Below are positions 23,103-30,507 of a stretch of 64,000 bases of DNA, in pieces. The stretch lies in NCBI RefSeq assembly GCF_016817355.1, contig NZ_JADOTT010000008.1, positions 74,003-138,002 on the forward strand, given 5' to 3'. The translations under genes were made by a program, and so were the position numbers. Source of the DNA: Maricaulis parjimensis (GTDB taxonomy: Bacteria > Pseudomonadota > Alphaproteobacteria > Caulobacterales > Maricaulaceae). Positions within the stretch are counted from its first letter, which is position 1. Each line of letters begins with the position of its first letter. The notes below the pieces were generated by a model. The model was not told where the DNA came from and ran no database searches. It saw only the letters and a list, made by a program, of their open reading frames with translations.

Positions 23103-24143
23103 ATGGCGAATTGGCTCTCCCGCCTCACGGGCGGGGACAGGAAATCTGTGTCCGCGAGCCGGCTGGCCTCGCTGGCTGGCGGCGGATTGCCGGGTTGGGT
23201 GCCGCGGGCGCTGCCGGTGCAGATGCAGGCGGGTTATGGGCGCAATGCGATTGCCAATCGCTGTGTGCGCCTGGTGGCGGAAGCGGCGGCCTCGCTGGGG
23301 TTTCAGGCTTCGGATACAGCCGCGCAGCGTCTGCTGGAGCGGCCTAATGCGGAGCAGTCCGGCGCGGAATTGTGGGAGGGCGTGTATGGCTTCCTGCAGC
23401 TGGCGGGCAATGCCTATCTGGAACTCTCCAGCCTGGAGGGCGAGCCGCGCGAACTGTTTGGACTGCGGCCGGACCGGATGCGAGTGCTGGCGGACCGGAC
23501 GGGCTGGCCGGCGGGGTGGGAATATTCCGCGGCGGGCAGTGTGCGGCGCTTCGAGCGGGACCGGGCGAGCGGGCGCTCGCCGGTGTTTCATCTCAAACTG
23601 TTTCACCCCGGCGATGATCATTACGGATTGTCGCCGCTGGAGCCGGCGGGACGGGCGCTGGATCTGCACACGGCCTCGGCGGACTGGGCGCGGGCGCTGA
23701 TTTCCAATGCGGCGCGGCCCTCGGGGGCTTTGGTGTTCAACGGGGCGGACGGGCATCTGACCGAGGACCAGTTCGACCGGCTCAAGGCGGAACTGACCGG
23801 GGCGCATACCGGACCGGACAATGCCGGGCGGCCGCTGCTGCTGGAAGGCGGGCTGGACTGGAAGCCCATGGCGCTGAGCCCGGCGGAGATGGATTTCATC
23901 GCGGCGAGGCGGGAGGCGGCGCGCGAGATCGCGCTGGCCTTTGGTGTGCCGCCGCTGCTGCTGGGCCTGCCCGGCGACAATACCTACGCCAACTACAAGG
24001 AGGCCAACCAGGCCTTCTGGACCCAGACGGTCGAGCCGCTGGCGCGCAAGGCGGCGCGGGCGCTGGAGGTTTGGCTGGCGCCTTGGTTCGGGGCGGATCT
24101 GAAAGTCTTGGTGGAGCCGCGCAAGACGGGGGAGAGGGCATGA
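23103..24143 (+). CDS. GTA portal protein, HK97 type (gp3)
   Basis: This 346-aa protein forms the dodecameric ring through which DNA enters and leaves the capsid. Family features are the wing/stem pattern with AIANRCVRLVAEAAASL near the N-terminus, a crown-side region GLSPLEPAGRALDLH, and the conserved C-terminal block AFGVPPLLLGLPGDNTYANY then KEANQAFWTQTVEPL. The ATG at 23103 follows CAGGAG. Its stop overlaps the start of the next small gene (ATGA at 24140), so translation is coupled. Confidence 0.92.
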   Translation: MANWLSRLTGGDRKSVSASRLASLAGGGLPGWVPRALPVQMQAGYGRNAIANRCVRLVAEAAASLGFQASDTAAQRLLERPNAEQSGAELWEGVYGFLQLAGNAYLELSSLEGEPRELFGLRPDRMRVLADRTGWPAGWEYSAAGSVRRFERDRASGRSPVFHLKLFHPGDDHYGLSPLEPAGRALDLHTASADWARALISNAARPSGALVFNGADGHLTEDQFDRLKAELTGAHTGPDNAGRPLLLEGGLDWKPMALSPAEMDFIAARREAAREIALAFGVPPLLLGLPGDNTYANYKEANQAFWTQTVEPLARKAARALEVWLAPWFGADLKVLVEPRKTGERA

Positions 24144-24379
24144 TGGTGACGAATGGATGGACTCTGCAGCGTCAGGTCACGCTGGGCGTGCTGCTGGCGA
24201 TCGTGCTGCAGACCTCCGGCGCGCTGATCTGGTCCGGCCGGGTGAGCGAACGGCTGGACCAGCTGGAACGGATGGATGACCGGCAGGGGCCGCTGGCGGA
24301 GCGGCTGGCGAGCCTGGAAGCGGAGATGCGCCTGGCCCGCGAGAGCCTGGTACGGATCGAGCGGCGGATGGAGGAATAG
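24140..24379 (+). CDS. Small GTA-operon membrane/coiled-coil protein (g3.5 position)
   Basis: This 79-aa protein begins in an ATGA overlap with the portal gene. Residues about 12-32 are a single hydrophobic segment (VTLGVLLAIVLQTSGALIWS), followed by a heptad-like coiled coil (ERLDQLERMDDRQG, LASLEAEMRLARESL). The R. capsulatus GTA cluster also has a small gene called g3.5 here, of unclear function. An inner-membrane location is predicted; a role in assembly or release is conjecture. Confidence 0.8.
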   Translation: MMVTNGWTLQRQVTLGVLLAIVLQTSGALIWSGRVSERLDQLERMDDRQGPLAERLASLEAEMRLARESLVRIERRMEE

Positions 24380-24404
24380 TGCCGGCTACCCCGCTTCACC
24401 CTTT

Positions 24405-24535
24405 CCTCCCCATGCCATGGGGAGGTGTCCGGCGTATGCCGGGCGGAGGGGCCGGCGGAGCCGGAAATCGGCGCTTCGCGCCGCCCCATCGACCCGAGGC
24501 TTTGCCTCGGCCCACTTCCCCATGAAATGGGGAAG
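24405..24535. repeat. Chain of hairpins inserted between g3.5 and the prohead protease gene
   Basis: Perfect stems occur in series: CCTCCCCAT/ATGGGGAGG (24405-24425, loop GCC), CCGGC/GCCGG (24429-24442), CGGCGC/GCGCCG (24469-24483, loop TTC), CCGAGGC/GCCTCGG (24494-24510, loop TTT), and CTTCCCCAT/ATGGGGAAG (24515-24535, loop GAA). The outer stems resemble each other, giving the whole block a symmetric plan of about 130 bp. It looks like an intergenic mosaic repeat, not a coding region or a simple terminator, as no T-tract follows. Confidence 0.75.
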
Positions 24536-24560
24536 AAAACACACAAATCACGAGGCGAAC

Positions 24561-24989
24561 ATGGCCCGGAGCATTGCGATTGCGGGGCATGCCTCGCTGT
24601 TTGGATTGGCGGATCTGTCGGGCGATGTGGTGCATCGCGGGGCGTTTGTGCGGGCGCTGGCGGCGGGGGCGCGGGTGCCCATGCTGTTCCAGCATGACCC
24701 GGCCGAGCCGGTGGGCGTCTGGCACACGCTGAAAGAGGATGGGCGCGGGCTCTTCGTGGCGGGGGAGATCCTCACCAATGGGCCGCGCGGGCGGACGGCG
24801 GCGGGGCTGGTGGAGCGGGGCGCGGTGAACGGGCTCTCTATCGGGTTTCGCACGCGGCAATCGCGGCCCCGGCGTCCGAAAGGGCGCGATCTGTTCGATC
24901 TCGATCTTTGGGAAGTGTCGATCGTGACCTTCCCCATGCTGCCGCAGGCGCGGCTGCACCGGGTTGGCCCGCAGGACCGGGCGGCCTGA
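24561..24989 (+). CDS. GTA prohead protease, HK97/S78 family (gp4)
   Basis: This 142-aa enzyme trims the capsid protein during head maturation. The catalytic histidine lies in MLFQHDPAEPVGVW and the serine in VNGLSIGFRTRQ, the standard U35/S78 pair. The acidic strand DLDLWEVSIVTFPMLPQA is also conserved. The ATG at 24561 follows CGAGG. The gene sits directly before the capsid gene, as in HK97-type phages and RcGTA, but is separated from g3.5 by an inserted hairpin block of about 180 bp, so its expression depends on readthrough. Confidence 0.92.
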   Translation: MARSIAIAGHASLFGLADLSGDVVHRGAFVRALAAGARVPMLFQHDPAEPVGVWHTLKEDGRGLFVAGEILTNGPRGRTAAGLVERGAVNGLSIGFRTRQSRPRRPKGRDLFDLDLWEVSIVTFPMLPQARLHRVGPQDRAA

Positions 24990-25017
24990 TTTTTCCTGGA
25001 AAGCTGAAAGGATGAGC

Positions 25018-26235
25018 ATGAGCAAGGAAACCAAGATGAGCCCGGTCTCCGCGGAGACGCGTGTGGCGCTGGGCGAGGTGATGGCGGCCTTCGAGGCGTT
25101 CAAGCAGACCAATGATGCGCGGCTGGACGAGCTGGCTGGCAAGGGCGCGGCGGATGTCGTGCTGGAGGAAAAGCTGCAGCGGATCGATCAGGATCTGGTG
25201 CAGCAGAAATCCGTGCTCGACCGGCTGCTGCTGGACGGTGCACGCCCGGCGCTGGGCGGTGGATCACTGGCGCCGGAACGCACGGCCTGGTCGGACTATA
25301 TGCGCCGGGGCGTGACCCAGGGGCTCAATGAGGCGAAGGCGGCCAGTGCGGGCTCGGACCCGGATGGCGGCTATGTCGTGCCGGCGGAGACGGAGGCGCG
25401 GATCGACCGTCTGCTGAGCGAGGCCTCGCCGATCCGCTCCATCGCGACGGTGAAACGGGTCTCCGCTCCGGTCTTCCGCAAACCGGTCTCTCGCGGCGGG
25501 GCGGCCTCGGGCTGGGTGAGTGAGACGGCGGCGCGTCCGGAAACGGACAGTCCGAGCCTGGACCTGCTGGATTTCCCGACCGCGGAAATCTACGCCATGC
25601 CGGCCGCGACGCAGCAATTGCTGGATGATGCCATGGTGGATGTCGATGCCTGGCTGGCCGAGGAAGTGCGTGATGTTTTCGCCGTTCAGGAAGGGGCGGC
25701 CTTTGTGGCCGGGGACGGTACAGGCAAGCCGCGCGGCTTCCTGGACTATACCCGCGCCGCCGAGGGCAATCAGGCCTGGGGTGAGCTGGGCTATGTGGCC
25801 ACGGGCACGGCCGGCGGTTTCGATGCGGATGACCCCGCTGATGCGCTGATCGATCTCATCTATGCGCCCAAGACCGGCTATCGCGCCAATGGACGTTTCG
25901 TGATGAACCGGCAGACCGTCTCCGCCGTGCGCCGCTTCAAGGATGCGGACGGGAATTATCTCTGGCAGCCCTCGCTGAGTGAGGGCGGGTCTTCCACCCT
26001 GCTGGGCTATCCGGTGACCGAGGCGGAGGACATGCCCGATATCGGTGCCGATGCCTGCGCGATCGCGTTCGGGGATTTCGCCAAGGGCTATCTCGTGCTG
26101 GACCGCCAGGGCGTGGACGTGCTGCGCGATCCCTTCTCCGCGAAACCCTATGTCCTCTTCTACACGACCAAGCGTGTCGGCGGCGGCGTGCAGGATTTCG
26201 ACGCGATCAAGCTTCTGAAGTTCGGGGCGAGCTAA
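25018..26235 (+). CDS. GTA major capsid protein, HK97 fold (gp5)
   Basis: This 405-aa precursor of the capsid has an N-terminal coiled-coil scaffold or delta segment (about residues 15-75: VMAAFEAFKQTNDARLDELA, EEKLQRIDQDL). The prohead protease should remove it, and the HK97-fold shell protein follows. Typical blocks are GGYVVPAETEARIDRLL, DDAMVDVDAWLAEEV, AFVAGDGTGKPRGFL, and FGDFAKGYLVLDRQGVDVLR. Start ATG 25018 is favoured over 25012 because AAAGGA ends 5 nt before it. Composition matches the neighbouring genes, so there is no sign of recent replacement. Confidence 0.95.
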   Translation: MSKETKMSPVSAETRVALGEVMAAFEAFKQTNDARLDELAGKGAADVVLEEKLQRIDQDLVQQKSVLDRLLLDGARPALGGGSLAPERTAWSDYMRRGVTQGLNEAKAASAGSDPDGGYVVPAETEARIDRLLSEASPIRSIATVKRVSAPVFRKPVSRGGAASGWVSETAARPETDSPSLDLLDFPTAEIYAMPAATQQLLDDAMVDVDAWLAEEVRDVFAVQEGAAFVAGDGTGKPRGFLDYTRAAEGNQAWGELGYVATGTAGGFDADDPADALIDLIYAPKTGYRANGRFVMNRQTVSAVRRFKDADGNYLWQPSLSEGGSSTLLGYPVTEAEDMPDIGADACAIAFGDFAKGYLVLDRQGVDVLRDPFSAKPYVLFYTTKRVGGGVQDFDAIKLLKFGAS

Positions 26236-26255
26236 GGGGTTTTCCATCCCCTCCA

Positions 26256-26328
26256 ACCGTCATTCCGGCGAAGGCCGGAACCCAGTCGGGCCGCCGGTCT
26301 GGGTCCTGACTTTCGTCAGGATGACGGT
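26256..26328. repeat. 73-bp inverted-repeat element inside the GTA operon
   Basis: The element is bounded by ACCGTCAT and ATGACGGT. Inside are CCGGCGAAGGCCGG, a CCCAG...CTGGG pair, and CTGACTTTCGTCAG, so it can fold as one long imperfect hairpin. Elements with GTCATTCCGGCGAAGGCCGG-like arms are widespread intergenic repeats in alphaproteobacteria as I recall, and behave like MITEs or REPs. It lies between the stop of the capsid gene and gp6. Confidence 0.8.
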
Positions 26329-26369
26329 GAGGTGGGCGGTTTTCAGATGACTTCACGGAGGCGCAGACC

Positions 26370-26954
26370 ATGTCCCTCACACTCCTTACTCCGCCTGCGG
26401 CGGAACCGGTCTCCGTGGCCGAGGCGAAGGCCCGGTTGCGGGTGGCCGGTGATGCCGAGGATTCGGCGATCAATCATTGGATACAAAGCGCCAGAGAGCG
26501 CGTCGAGCGGGATACGGGGCGGGCTTGTCTCGCCCAGACCTGGATTGAACGGCGTGATGGCTGGGCCGGGGATGGGCGGCTGTGTGCTTTCGGGACGCAG
26601 CTGAGACTGCTCAAACCGCCCCTGATCGCCGTGGAGGCGGTCACGATTTACGACGCAGAGGATGCGCCGTCGGAGATCGATCCGGCGGCGTTTTTCGTGG
26701 ACACGCTGTCGGATCCGGGACGGCTGGTATTGCGGCCGGGTGAGAGCTGGCCGGAGCCGGGACGTGTGGCGGGCGGGATCGAGATCCGGTTTCGCTGCGG
26801 TTATGGCGAAACGGCGGCGGACGTGCCGGCAGCTTTGCGCGAGGCGATCCTGCAGCTGGTGCTGGCGCAGGCGCGGGGATCGGACGGGTTGAAGGACGGG
26901 CTGCCGCCGGTGGCGGCGAGCCTGCTGGCGCCTTTCCGCCGGGTGTCGCTGTGA
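26370..26954 (+). CDS. GTA head-tail connector (gp6)
   Basis: This 194-aa adaptor is expected to bind under the portal. The N-terminal block LTLLTPPAAEPVSVAEAKARL and the helices AINHWIQSARERVERDTGRA belong to the phage gp6/phiE125 gp8-like connector family. A beta insert and the conserved C-terminal helix VPAALREAILQLVLAQA follow. The end overlaps the gp8 start by 4 bp (GTGA), leaving no room for a gp7 adaptor between them. Confidence 0.88.
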   Translation: MSLTLLTPPAAEPVSVAEAKARLRVAGDAEDSAINHWIQSARERVERDTGRACLAQTWIERRDGWAGDGRLCAFGTQLRLLKPPLIAVEAVTIYDAEDAPSEIDPAAFFVDTLSDPGRLVLRPGESWPEPGRVAGGIEIRFRCGYGETAADVPAALREAILQLVLAQARGSDGLKDGLPPVAASLLAPFRRVSL

Positions 26955-27358
26955 GCGGGCCGGGCGACGCGCTGAAGACGGCGCTGGAAACGGTGTTGCG
27001 CTCGGATGCGGGCGTCACGGCCCAGCTGGGCGTGCCCTTGCGGATCTTTCCGGAGCGCTCGCACCAGGCGGGCTATCCGCATGCCAGCTGGGGCCGGGCG
27101 CAGGTGCGTGACCGCGGCGCGTCCGGTGTTCTGCTGCTGGATTATCGCCAGACGCTGGACATCTGGCTGCGCGATGGCGTGGCGCTGGATCTGGTGGATG
27201 CGGTGCGCGTGGCACTGACCGGGGTGAAGCCGGAGCTGGCGGCGCCCTGGCGCCTGGTCAGCCTGGCCCCGGCCTATGCCGATCTTTTCACCACTACCCA
27301 TAGCCGCGTCCGGCGCGGCCTGGTGCGTGTGCACGCGCTGATCGCGCGGGATGACTGA
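26951..27358 (+). CDS. GTA tail terminator, DUF3168 (gp8)
   Basis: This 135-aa protein is of the DUF3168 type: DALKTALETVLRSDAGVTAQLG at the N-terminus, then RIFPERSHQAGYPHASWG and LDIWLRDGVALDLVDAVR. In RcGTA gp8 caps the tail tube beneath the neck. The start is GTG at 26951, overlapping gp6. In RcGTA a separate adaptor, gp7, lies between gp6 and gp8; here it is missing, and the two remaining genes are directly fused in translation. Confidence 0.88.
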   Translation: MSGPGDALKTALETVLRSDAGVTAQLGVPLRIFPERSHQAGYPHASWGRAQVRDRGASGVLLLDYRQTLDIWLRDGVALDLVDAVRVALTGVKPELAAPWRLVSLAPAYADLFTTTHSRVRRGLVRVHALIARDD

Positions 27359-27381
27359 AGCTTCCAGACAAGGAGACAATC

Positions 27382-27798
27382 ATGGCCCCTCAAGCGGGAC
27401 GGGATTTGCTGGTGCGGATCGGGGAGGGCGGGGAGCCGCCGGTCTTCACCGCGATGGCGGGTCTGCGGATCAAGACGTTCGCGCTCAATGCCAAGACGGT
27501 GGATGTCACGACGGCGGACTCGGTGGAGGGCTGGCGTGAGCTGCTGGCCGGAGCGGGGGTGAAGACCTGTTCGGTGTCCGGCACGGGCGTGTTCGTCAGT
27601 GCGGCGGCGGATGCGCGGGTGCGCCAGGCCTTTTTCGACCAGTCGGCGCAGGACTGGCAGCTGGTCATCCCTGGTTTCGGCACGCTGACCGGGCCCTTCA
27701 TCCTAGCTTCGCTGGACTATGCCGGCCGGCATGATCGCGAGGCGAGTTGGTCGCTTTCCCTGGCCTCGGCCGGGGCGATCGTGTTCGAGGCGGTCTGA
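27382..27798 (+). CDS. GTA major tail tube protein (gp9)
   Basis: This 138-aa tube subunit of the TP901-1 major tail protein family opens with QAGRDLLVRIGEGGEPPVFT. It continues FALNAKTVDVTTADSVEGWR (typical loop) and ends in beta-rich DYAGRHDREASWSLSLASAG. Hexameric rings of this protein would stack to make the short siphovirus-like tail. AAGGAGAC precedes the ATG by about 7 nt, the best ribosome site in the operon, as expected for an abundant structural protein. Its stop overlaps the gp10 start. Confidence 0.92.
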   Translation: MAPQAGRDLLVRIGEGGEPPVFTAMAGLRIKTFALNAKTVDVTTADSVEGWRELLAGAGVKTCSVSGTGVFVSAAADARVRQAFFDQSAQDWQLVIPGFGTLTGPFILASLDYAGRHDREASWSLSLASAGAIVFEAV

Positions 27799-28064
27799 TG
27801 GCCAATCCGCAACGCGGCGAGATTGTCCGCGCACTGGGCGGGCAGAGCGTGACGCTGTGCCTGACCCTGGGAGCGCTGGCCGAGGTGGAGGCGATCTGCC
27901 CGCGCGGCGAGCGCCTGACGGCAGCGCGGCTGCTGGCGGTGCTGGCGGCCCTGGTGCGCGGCGGCGGGGATGCGGAACTTGCCGGACGGCTGGGTGAGCT
28001 GGCGATCGCGCCGGATGCGGCGGCGGAGGCGGTCGCGGCCTGTTTTGAAGCGGGGACATCATGA
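27798..28064 (+). CDS. GTA gp10-family protein, probable tail assembly chaperone
   Basis: This 88-aa protein (MANPQRGEIVRALGGQ...) matches the short GTA-family proteins between the tail tube and tape measure genes. A beta-hairpin start (GGQSVTLCLTLGALAEVEAI) is followed by helices. Position and size suggest a chaperone pair with the next gene, as in long-tailed phages where G and GT-type proteins coat the tape measure. Start overlaps the gp9 stop (TGATG), and its stop overlaps the next start. Confidence 0.8.
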   Translation: MANPQRGEIVRALGGQSVTLCLTLGALAEVEAICPRGERLTAARLLAVLAALVRGGGDAELAGRLGELAIAPDAAAEAVAACFEAGTS

Positions 28065-28249
28065 ATTGGGCTGAGGGTTTGAAGGCCGCGATGGCGCGCG
28101 GCCTGCCGCCGGACGCGTTCTGGCGCACGAGTTTGAAGGAATGGCGGGCGCTGATGGCGCCGGGCCGGATCGAGGCGATGAGCCGGGCGGAGCTTCAGGC
28201 CCTGCTGGCGGAAATCGCGGGAGGACCGCATGACCGAAGACGAGATTGA
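28061..28249 (+). CDS. GTA tail assembly chaperone (gp10.1, phage_TAC-like)
   Basis: This 62-aa protein has MNWAEGLKAAMARGLPPDAF then WRTSLKEWRALMAPG. The FW(R/x)LS-xxEW pattern is typical of the short phage tail assembly chaperone family found beside GTA tape measure genes. It overlaps gp10 by 4 bp and the tape measure gene by 20 bp, so the three are translated as a coupled set. Confidence 0.85.
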   Translation: MNWAEGLKAAMARGLPPDAFWRTSLKEWRALMAPGRIEAMSRAELQALLAEIAGGPHDRRRD

Positions 28250-28733
28250 GGCGACTGGCGAGGCGCTGGAGGCGCTGGCCGAGGGGCCGGCACAACGGGC
28301 GGCGGAGGCCATCGAGGGCGTGTTTGAGCGGACCGGCCGCTCCATCGAGGACAATCTGGAACGCGCGGCGCGACAAGGCGAAGCGAGCTTTGCCCGGCTG
28401 ACCGAGAGCATTCTGCGCGATCTGGCGCGGCTGGCGGCCGAGCAGCTGATCGCCAAACCGCTGGACGGGTTCCTGGCCAGTGCCCTGGACGGGTTGGATT
28501 TTGCCGGGGGCCGGGCCGAGGGCGGTCCGGTGATGGCGGGCCAGTCCTATTGGGTGGGCGAGCGCGGCCCGGAACTCTTCACACCGCAGCAAAACGGGCA
28601 GATCGGTGAGGGGGTTGGCGCGCCGATCACCGTGAATGTGAACCTGGCATCGGGCGGGGGTGCGCCGGTGAGCGAGGCGGCGATTTCACGCGCCGTGGCG
28701 CAGGCCGTGCGGCGGGCGGAGCGCTGGTCATGA
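28230..28733 (+). CDS. GTA tape measure protein, short (gp11)
   Basis: This 167-aa helical protein is expected to set tail length. The N-terminal half is continuous helix (EALEALAEGPAQRAAEAIEG, ARLTESILRDLARLAAEQLI). The C-terminal half has the GTA/phage tape-measure tail motif RAEGGPVMAGQSYWVGERGP then ELFTPQQNG, followed by a glycine-rich stretch. It is shorter than the roughly 220 residues I recall for RcGTA gp11. GGGAGGA precedes the ATG. Confidence 0.88.
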   Translation: MTEDEIEATGEALEALAEGPAQRAAEAIEGVFERTGRSIEDNLERAARQGEASFARLTESILRDLARLAAEQLIAKPLDGFLASALDGLDFAGGRAEGGPVMAGQSYWVGERGPELFTPQQNGQIGEGVGAPITVNVNLASGGGAPVSEAAISRAVAQAVRRAERWS

Positions 28734-29350
28734 ACGCATTTCACGAAATCCGCTTTCCCTTTGCCCTGGCACTGGGGGCGAGCGGCGGGCCGCAGAGGCG
28801 GACCGAGATCACCACGCTGGTCTCCGGCCGCGAGGCGCGGAATACGCCCCATGCCGACAGCCGGCGGCGCTGGGATGCGGGGCCGGGACTGAAATCGCTG
28901 GATGATGTCGACACGCTGCTGGCCTTCTTCGAAGCGCGGCGCGGGGCGCTTCACGGTTTCAGGTTTCGCGACCCGCTGGACAATCGCTCCTGCAAACCCT
29001 CGCAGGCACCGCAGTCGACGGATCAAGTCCTGGGCACAGGCGATGGCGTGGCCACCCAGTTCCAGCTGGTCAAACACTATGAAAGCGGCGGTGAGCGCTG
29101 GACGCGGACGATCCACAAACCGGTGGACGGTTCGGTCGTGGTCGCCGTGGACGGGGTGGAGGCGGCTTTCTCCATCGACCTGACGACGGGGCTTGTGACG
29201 CTGGATGCTGTGCCAAGCGCGGGGGCGGTCGTGACCGCGGGCTTTGCCTTTGACTGTCCGGTGCGGTTCGAAACGGACCGGCTGGATATTGCGCTGGATG
29301 CAATCGGCGCGGGGCGGGCGCACGTGCCGCTGATCGAACTCATTCTCTGA
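28730..29350 (+). CDS. GTA distal tail protein, DUF2460 (gp12)
   Basis: This 206-aa protein is of the DUF2460/TIGR02217 type: FHEIRFPFALALGASGGPQR at the N-terminus, VSGREARNTPHADSRRRWDA, HGFRFRDPLDN, and a C-terminus ending RAHVPLIELIL. In RcGTA this protein forms the distal ring joining tube and baseplate. The start overlaps the tape measure stop (ATGA). Length is normal for the family. Confidence 0.92.
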   Translation: MNAFHEIRFPFALALGASGGPQRRTEITTLVSGREARNTPHADSRRRWDAGPGLKSLDDVDTLLAFFEARRGALHGFRFRDPLDNRSCKPSQAPQSTDQVLGTGDGVATQFQLVKHYESGGERWTRTIHKPVDGSVVVAVDGVEAAFSIDLTTGLVTLDAVPSAGAVVTAGFAFDCPVRFETDRLDIALDAIGAGRAHVPLIELIL

Positions 29351-29377
29351 TCCAAACTTTGGCAAAAGGAGGCGGCG

Positions 29378-30040
29378 ATGCTGAGCCTTCCCGAACCGCT
29401 GGCAGCGAGCCTGGCCAGTGGGGTGACGACGCTGTGTGCCTGTTGGCGGGTGACGCGGCGTGATGGGGTCGTGTTCGGATTTACCGGGCATGACCATGAT
29501 CTGGACTTCGACACTCTCGTCTGGCGCGCGGGCAGCGGGCTGGGCGGGGCGGCGGCGGACCGGGAGGCGGGCCTGTCCATCGCCCAGGGCGAACTGGCCG
29601 GCGTGCTGGATGATGCGGTCATCCGTGAGGCCGATATCGAGGCCGGTCTGTGGGCCGGCGCGAAGCTGGAACGCTTTCAGGTCGATTGGCAGGCCCCGGA
29701 AAACCGGGTGAAGACCGCAACGGGCTATCTGGGCGAGATCCGCCGCAAGGATGGAAGGTTCGAGGCGGAGCTTCTGGGGCTCAGTCACAAGCTGGACCGC
29801 GTGACCGGGCGGGTATTTGCGCGGCGGTGTGATGCCGTGCTGGGTGATGCGCGTTGCGGCGTGGATGAGGGGCATCCGGACTTTGCGCTGGGCTGTGACC
29901 AATCCTTTGCGACCTGCCGGGAGCGGTTTGCCAATACGCTGAACTTCCGCGGCTTCCCCTTCATGGTGGGCAATGATGTGCTGCAGCGTTCGGCCGGTGA
30001 GGAGCGGGTGCGCGATGGCGCATCGCGGGGGCTGTCATGA
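29378..30040 (+). CDS. GTA baseplate hub protein, DUF2163 type, internally shortened (gp13)
   Basis: This 220-aa protein has the N-terminal DUF2163 domain (residues about 1-150: ACWRVTRRDGVVFGFTGHDH, WQAPENRVKTATGYLGEI). The end of a phage BR0599-type domain follows (FANTLNFRGFPFMVGNDV). Family members are usually about 280-300 aa. The roughly 70 residues that normally separate RCGVD from the GCD motif are reduced to a dozen, with no frame break. Four cysteines remain, C151-x8-C160 and C173-x6-C180, the spacing I recall for the 4Fe-4S ligands of lambda gpL. AAAGGAGG precedes the ATG. Confidence 0.88.
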   Translation: MLSLPEPLAASLASGVTTLCACWRVTRRDGVVFGFTGHDHDLDFDTLVWRAGSGLGGAAADREAGLSIAQGELAGVLDDAVIREADIEAGLWAGAKLERFQVDWQAPENRVKTATGYLGEIRRKDGRFEAELLGLSHKLDRVTGRVFARRCDAVLGDARCGVDEGHPDFALGCDQSFATCRERFANTLNFRGFPFMVGNDVLQRSAGEERVRDGASRGLS

Positions 30041-30507
30041 AGGCGCGCGGCGCGGTTCTGCGCGAGGCGCGGCGCTGGATCGCGACACCCTATCGCCACC
30101 AGGCCAGCTGCCGCGGTGCCGGGTGTGATTGCCTGGGTCTGGTGCGGGGGATCTGGCGGGCGCTGTATGGCACGGAGCCGGAAAGCCTGCCGCCCTATAC
30201 GCCGGACTGGGCGGAGATTGCCGGTGAGGAAACGCTGCGCGAGGCGGCAATGCGGCATCTGGTCGAGATTGAGCGCAGTGCGGCGCGGCCCGGTGATGTC
30301 CTGTTGTTCCGGCCGGAGTTGAAGGGGCCGGCCAAGCATTGCGCCATCCTGTCGGCGAAAGACCGGATCATCCACGCCTATTGGGGGCGTTCGGTGAGCG
30401 AGACGGCGCTGACCCCCTGGTGGCGCAAGCGATGTGTGGCGGCCTTCGCCTTTCCCGACCTTCCCAAACCCCAAAACAAGGAAACGGTATGGCTCAACTG
30501 GTCGTAA
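30037..30507 (+). CDS. GTA cell-wall peptidase, NlpC/P60 family (gp14)
   Basis: This 156-aa cysteine peptidase is thought to open peptidoglycan during DNA delivery or particle function. The nucleophile is C32 in GAGCDCLGLVRG, preceded by TPYRHQ as in the family. The catalytic histidine is probably H101 in GPAKHCAILS, with H113 (IIHAYWGRSV) as third-residue candidate. The RPGDVLLFR strand is typical. It overlaps gp13 (ATGA) and gp15 (19 bp). Confidence 0.92.
   Translation: MKARGAVLREARRWIATPYRHQASCRGAGCDCLGLVRGIWRALYGTEPESLPPYTPDWAEIAGEETLREAAMRHLVEIERSAARPGDVLLFRPELKGPAKHCAILSAKDRIIHAYWGRSVSETALTPWWRKRCVAAFAFPDLPKPQNKETVWLNWS

Noticed and set aside
24405..24535. Rho-independent terminator inside the GTA operon
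   Set aside because: The stems are strong, but none is followed by a run of T; the block reads as a composite repeat.
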